Below, one piece after another: positions 60,531-64,000 of a stretch of 64,000 nt of DNA. The stretch comes from Bradyrhizobium sp. WSM1743 (lineage in GTDB: Bacteria > Pseudomonadota > Alphaproteobacteria > Rhizobiales > Xanthobacteraceae). Under the pieces are notes generated by a model. It did not search any database. It was not told the DNA's origin and was given only the letters and a program-made list of their open reading frames with translations. The position numbers and the translations under genes are program-made. Each line of letters begins with the position of its first letter. The first letter of the stretch is position 1. Where the stretch lies: the NCBI RefSeq assembly GCF_000473065.1, contig NZ_AXAZ01000011.1, positions 1 through 64,000 of the forward strand, read 5' to 3'.

Positions 60531-61364
60531 TCACGTCCCCACGCACAGCGTGGCGCGCTGCTTGCGCAGCAGCGCGATCACCGAGAGTGCCGTGATCAGC
60601 CCGGTCTTGGGATTCTCGGACGGGATGTTCTCGATGCCCATCGAGAAGCGCGCCGAATCCGCCTCGACCTCGATGCGGTGAACGTTGCGCGTTACGGTGG
60701 GATCGGCCCAAACCTGGATCTGGGTGCGATCGGGCCCGATCCCGGCCAGCGACAGCGCAACGGCGACATTGACGTTCGCGGGAAAGCCTTTCGCCGCTTC
60801 GCGCGCGCTGCCCTCGAACAGTTTTAGCGGCTCGCGCAGATTGGCGATGTCGATGTTGTTCTGGACGATGAACGGCGCGCCCTTCAGCCCGTCGATCGGC
60901 TTGCGCGTCACCATCTTCACGGAATGGACGGTGCCGATCGCGGCGGCATTGACGGCGTCGAGCCCGATCAGCGCGCCGGTCGGCACCAGGATGCGGCCGC
61001 CATTGGCGCAGGCGAGATCGACCAGATCGAAATTGTCGAGCAGGCCGCCGACGCTGACCACGACCGCCGACTTGCCCCGCTTCACCGCGGGCTCGACGAT
61101 CGCGCGCAGCTGGCTGCTCGGCGCACACTCGACGACGATGTCGGCGGCATCACCAAGCTGGCCGATCGGCAGGATTTGCGGCGGGTGGCGCAGGCCGGCC
61201 AGAAAGGCCTGATGCTTTGTGGGATCGCGCACCGCGATCGCCGACAGCGTCAGCCCTTCGATGCCCTGGTCGAGCGCAGTCGCGATCTTGGTGCCGATCG
61301 AGCCCAGCCCGGCGATGGCCACCCGCAATTCACCCGACGCATTCTGTTCAGTCATCGCATCCAC
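60531..61364 (-). CDS. nadX: Aspartate dehydrogenase (NadX-like)
   Basis: This 277-residue NAD(P)-dependent enzyme oxidises L-aspartate to iminoaspartate. The Rossmann motif GLGSIGTK is near the N-terminus, and the family signatures GALIGLDAVNAA and FPANVNVAVALSLAGIG are intact, with the catalytic His expected in the C-terminal half. The product can feed NAD synthesis or give oxaloacetate after hydrolysis. It lies 27 bp downstream of a LysR gene on the same strand, so the two are probably one transcript. Which pathway it serves here is not fixed by context. Confidence 0.87.
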   Translation of the reverse strand: MDAMTEQNASGELRVAIAGLGSIGTKIATALDQGIEGLTLSAIAVRDPTKHQAFLAGLRHPPQILPIGQLGDAADIVVECAPSSQLRAIVEPAVKRGKSAVVVSVGGLLDNFDLVDLACANGGRILVPTGALIGLDAVNAAAIGTVHSVKMVTRKPIDGLKGAPFIVQNNIDIANLREPLKLFEGSAREAAKGFPANVNVAVALSLAGIGPDRTQIQVWADPTVTRNVHRIEVEADSARFSMGIENIPSENPKTGLITALSVIALLRKQRATLCVGT

Positions 61365-61391
61365 CTTCTCTCCAGCTTAGGTCATAGCCGC

Positions 61392-62309
61392 TCAAGCCTC
61401 TCGCGCATAGCTGCGCAGGCGCGCTTCGAGCACCGCCAGCATGGCGTCACGCGCCGGATCGCGCGAGCCGCGCAGCCAGGCTGCGGCGAGCGGCAGCCGG
61501 CCGACCGGGCCGCTCTGCTTCGGCCGAAGCGGCACGAAGCGCACGCCCGAGACCGCCATCCGCGTGGTCCAGCGCGGCACGATCGCGACTCCGAGCTTCG
61601 TTGCCACCAGATTGATGATGGTCTGCTTCTCGTCGGCAACGTGCACGATGCGCGGTGTCAGGCCGGCCTGTTCGAACAGTTTTACCGTGAGGTCGTGGCT
61701 GTGCGGCCGCGAGCGGCGGCCCGGCACCAGCATCGCCTCGTCGGCGATATCCGCCAGCGTGATCGCTTTGCGCCCGGCCAGCGCGTGCCGCCGCGGGAAC
61801 GCCACGATCGCACTCTCCTGGAGCAGGTCGCGGAATTCAAGCCGCTTGTCCGGCCGGTCCGGCGGACGGACGAAGGCGAGATCGAGCGCGCCGGTCAGAA
61901 TTTTGGGCAAGAGCCGGACGGTCTTGTCTTCGAGGAGCTGCACGGCGATGTCAGGATGCCTGACGCGAAAGTCGCGCAGCAGCGGCGGCAGCAATCCCGC
62001 AGCCGCGCTGTCGATGGCGCCGACCCGGAGCCGCCGCGCGGCCCCCGCGCGCGAGCGGTTGCGCAGATTGTTCTCGACCGCCTCGACCTTGGCGAGGATG
62101 GCGCGGGCATCGCGCAGCAGCGTGGTGCCGTCCTCGGTCAGCGACACCGCGCGCGTGGTTCGCGCGAACAGACGCGTGCCGAGATCCTCCTCCAGCAGCC
62201 TGATCTGGCGCCCGAGCGCGGAGGGCAGCATCTGGAGTTGCTGCGCCGCGCGGCCGAAATGCAGCTGCTCGGCCGCCGCCACGAAGCATCGGAGCTGATG
62301 CAATTCCAT
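61392..62309 (-). CDS. LysR family transcriptional regulator
   Basis: This 305-residue LysR protein has an N-terminal winged helix (MELHQLRCFVAAAEQLHFGRAAQQLQMLPSALGRQIRLLEEDLG). A two-lobed effector domain with FVRPPDRPDKRLEFRDLLQE follows. It is divergent from the MFS/dehydrogenase genes and probably activates them in response to the imported acid, binding the TTATA-N11-TATAA site at 62429-62449. It is co-transcribed with nadX. Confidence 0.92.
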   Translation of the reverse strand: MELHQLRCFVAAAEQLHFGRAAQQLQMLPSALGRQIRLLEEDLGTRLFARTTRAVSLTEDGTTLLRDARAILAKVEAVENNLRNRSRAGAARRLRVGAIDSAAAGLLPPLLRDFRVRHPDIAVQLLEDKTVRLLPKILTGALDLAFVRPPDRPDKRLEFRDLLQESAIVAFPRRHALAGRKAITLADIADEAMLVPGRRSRPHSHDLTVKLFEQAGLTPRIVHVADEKQTIINLVATKLGVAIVPRWTTRMAVSGVRFVPLRPKQSGPVGRLPLAAAWLRGSRDPARDAMLAVLEARLRSYAREA

Positions 62310-62322
62310 CTGCCGTCCTCAT

Positions 62323-62408
62323 CGTCATGCCCGGGCTTGCCCCGGGCACCCACGTTCTCCGTGCCGCGGGGCAAGGCGTGGATGGCCGGGTCAAGCCCGG
62401 CCATGACG
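62323..62408. repeat. Intergenic palindromic repeat, family D
   Basis: CGTCATGCCCGGGCTTG and CAAGCCCGGCCATGACG form the outer arms, with GCCCCGGGCAC and GTGCCGCGGGGC inside. It lies within the divergent promoter region between the LysR gene and the operator. It is non-coding. Confidence 0.7.
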
Positions 62409-62428
62409 TCGTGGCGGCGTTCCGAGGA

Positions 62429-62449
62429 TTATATCATTTTTTTGTATAA
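62429..62449. promoter_or_regulatory. LysR-type operator (TTATA-N11-TATAA)
   Basis: TTATA (62429-62433) and TATAA (62445-62449) are exact inverted repeats separated by 11 bases, fitting the T-N11-A rule for LysR regulators. It lies in the 214-bp gap between the divergent LysR and MFS genes, about 75 bp before the MFS start. Confidence 0.75.
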
Positions 62450-62523
62450 ACCAGCGCCAATTGAGTTCATCTCCTTCCCCCGCCTAGGCTCGCTGCCGCA
62501 CAACGAAAAACCGGGAGGCCAGG

Positions 62524-63822
62524 GTGGCGAGCAAGATTCAGACGCGCGTGCTGCGCAAGATCACCTTGCGCATCGTTCCCTTCATCATGCTGCTGTACTT
62601 CGTGGCTTTCATCGACCGCGTCAACATCGGCTTCGCCTCGCTGACGATGAACAAGGACATCGGCCTGTCGCCGGTGGTCTACGGCTTCGGCGCCGGCATC
62701 TTCTTCTGGGGCTATTTCCTGTTCGAAGTACCCTCCAACGTTATCCTGCACAGGATCGGCGCCAGGATCTGGATCGCGCGGGTGATGATCACCTGGGGCC
62801 TGGTCTCGGCCGCCATGGCCTTCGTACAAGGGCCGACCAGCTTCTACATCCTGCGCTTCCTGCTCGGTGTCGCCGAGGCCGGCTTCTTTCCCGGCATCAT
62901 CCTCTATCTCTCCTACTGGTTCCCGTCTCGGCAGCGCGCGGCGGTGACCGCGCTGTTCATGGCGGCCGCGCCGCTCTCGACCGTGCTGGGCTCGCCGATC
63001 TCCGGCGCGCTGCTGGAGATGGACGGCATGCTCGGCTTCAAGGGCTGGCAATGGCTGTTCGTGCTCGAGGCGTTGCCGGCCGTGCTGCTTGGCTTCGTCG
63101 TGCTGGGCTTTCTGACCGACCGCCCCGAGAAGGCGAGATGGCTCACTGATGACGAGCGGCGCTGGCTAGTCGAGACCATGAACGTGGAGACCACCAGCAA
63201 GGCTGCCACCGCCAGCCACAGCATCTGGCGCGGGCTTGCCGATCCGCGCGTGCTGGCGCTGTCGCTGATCTATTTCGGTACCTCGGCCGGGCTCTACACG
63301 CTCGGCGTCTGGGCACCGCAGATCATCAAGCAGTTCGGCCTGTCCTCGCTCCAGGTCGGCTTCCTCAATGCGCTGCCGGCAACCGCCGCGGTGGTCGCCA
63401 TGATCCTGTGGGCGCGGCATTCGGACCGCACCGGCGAACGCACCTGGCACGTCGTGTGGGCCTGCCTGATCGCCGCGGCCGGGCTCGCTTATGCCGGGCT
63501 CGCGGTCGGCGTCGTCGCCGTGCTGGTCGCGCTGACGCTCGTCAACATCGGCATCTCCTCGGCCAAGCCGCCGCTGTGGAGCATGCCGACGCTGTTCCTG
63601 TCCGGCCCCGCGGCCGCAGCCGGGATCGCCACCATCAACTCGATCGGCAATCTCGGCGGCTTCGCAGGTCCCGCCATGATCGGCTGGATCAAGGACCAGA
63701 CCGGCAGCTTTGTCGGCGGACTCTATTTCGTCAGCGGCCTGCTCGTTCTCTCCGCAGCCCTCACTTTGCTATTGTCGCGCGCAAAAACCGCGCCCGTCGA
63801 ACCCGTACCGCAATCCCACTGA
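62524..63822 (+). CDS. MFS transporter, anion:cation symporter (phthalate/tartrate permease-like)
   Basis: This 432-residue 12-helix permease has MFS motif A-like loops and the ACS-family N-terminal pattern FIMLLYFVAFIDRVNIGFASLTMNKDIGLS. This family moves organic anions with protons or sodium. The next gene is a tartrate/D-malate-type dehydrogenase 21 bp downstream, so the substrate is probably tartrate or a related hydroxyacid. The start is a GTG at 62524, preceded by GGGAGG. Confidence 0.9.
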   Translation: MASKIQTRVLRKITLRIVPFIMLLYFVAFIDRVNIGFASLTMNKDIGLSPVVYGFGAGIFFWGYFLFEVPSNVILHRIGARIWIARVMITWGLVSAAMAFVQGPTSFYILRFLLGVAEAGFFPGIILYLSYWFPSRQRAAVTALFMAAAPLSTVLGSPISGALLEMDGMLGFKGWQWLFVLEALPAVLLGFVVLGFLTDRPEKARWLTDDERRWLVETMNVETTSKAATASHSIWRGLADPRVLALSLIYFGTSAGLYTLGVWAPQIIKQFGLSSLQVGFLNALPATAAVVAMILWARHSDRTGERTWHVVWACLIAAAGLAYAGLAVGVVAVLVALTLVNIGISSAKPPLWSMPTLFLSGPAAAAGIATINSIGNLGGFAGPAMIGWIKDQTGSFVGGLYFVSGLLVLSAALTLLLSRAKTAPVEPVPQSH

Positions 63823-63843
63823 TCTCTCAAACGGAGCCTTCCC

Positions 63844-64000
63844 ATGCGCACCCATTCGATCGCAGCCATTCCCGCCGACGGCATCGGCCCCGAGGTGATC
63901 TCGGCCGGCGTCCGTGTGCTGGAGGCACTGGCCAAGCGCAGCGGCGATCTCGCCTTCAACGTGAAGACGTTCGACTGGGGCTCGGACTATTACAAGAAGC
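63844..64000 (+). CDS. Tartrate/D-malate dehydrogenase family protein, N-terminal part (runs off right edge)
   Basis: The visible 52 residues, MRTHSIAAIPADGIGPEVIS and on to FDWGSDYYKK, match the start of the isocitrate/isopropylmalate dehydrogenase superfamily. The GDGIGPEV-type loop reads ADGIGPEVI. WGSDYY is typical of the tartrate dehydrogenase (TtuC) and D-malate dehydrogenase branch. It would oxidise and decarboxylate the acid imported by the adjacent permease. The rest of the gene is beyond the window. Confidence 0.85.
   Translation, partial: MRTHSIAAIPADGIGPEVISAGVRVLEALAKRSGDLAFNVKTFDWGSDYYKK

Overview
The window reads as chromosomal DNA of a Bradyrhizobium-type alphaproteobacterium (Hyphomicrobiales, Nitrobacteraceae). 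The evidence is a GC-rich sequence with strongly G/C-biased third codon positions, a circularly permuted two-piece tmRNA gene of the alphaproteobacterial kind, alphaproteobacterial SspB, many Bradyrhizobium-like small DUF proteins, and several families of intergenic palindromes. No plasmid, prophage, symbiosis-island or CRISPR signature was seen. The only transposase is an N-terminal fragment cut off at the left edge.

Layout. 0-6.7 kb: a truncated IS5-type transposase, a methyltransferase, then ilvH, a threonine dehydratase-like enzyme and ilvB on the minus strand. ilvB is preceded by a readable attenuator: sigma70 promoter, 21-codon Ile/Leu/Val-rich leader peptide, hairpin, terminator. miaA and serB are divergent. 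6.8-12.8 kb: a membrane-protease and quality-control cluster (hflK, hflC, DUF2065, degP), with folA, a GNAT acetyltransferase and thyA upstream of it. 12.9-16.7 kb: a tripartite tricarboxylate transporter (tctB-tctA, then tctC behind a hairpin) and the deleted remains of a two-gene chromate transporter. 16.8-19.4 kb: permuted ssrA (tag ANDNFAPVAQAA), sspB and fumC, so the tag RNA lies next to the adaptor that delivers tagged proteins to ClpXP. 19.6-28 kb: two small genes, feoAB behind an Irr-box-like palindrome, a DUF2336 protein and a giant AsmA protein. 28-32.3 kb: a cytochrome P450 divergent from its probable TetR regulator with an operator-like palindrome between them, a catalase-fold protein lacking the distal residues, and an AraC regulator.

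32.6-36.1 kb is an island of very small genes (bS21 paralogue with a TTG start, cspA with a long 5' UTR, DUF1488, DUF6894, a 32-residue membrane microprotein, several unknown basic or helical proteins). 36.4-45.6 kb carries an MFS permease, a CHASE-GGDEF-EAL c-di-GMP enzyme, a frameshifted ABC-type binding protein and a TRAP operon (dctP, fused dctQM, D-2-hydroxyacid dehydrogenase). 46-51.8 kb holds a secreted caspase-like protein, an LTXXQ-repeat protein with a His/Gly-rich head, an FAD-linked hydroxyacid oxidase, a thioesterase and a DUF1328 peptide. 52-58.4 kb has a UvrD/PcrA helicase interrupted in frame by a palindromic repeat, a lone HicB-like protein, two exported proteins, an Mpo1-like protein, an epimerase and an ICMT-like methyltransferase. 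59-64 kb ends with a sorbosone-dehydrogenase-like enzyme, nadX and a LysR regulator divergent from an MFS permease and a tartrate/D-malate dehydrogenase that runs off the right edge.

The strongest second-look items are the ilvB attenuator, the palindrome domesticated inside uvrD, the ssrA-sspB linkage, the catalase-like protein without its distal His and Asn, the double-deletion chromate-transporter relic, the overlapping microgenes at 32.6-33.0 kb, and clear operator palindromes for TetR, LysR and Irr-type regulators. No wholly new multi-gene system was identified.
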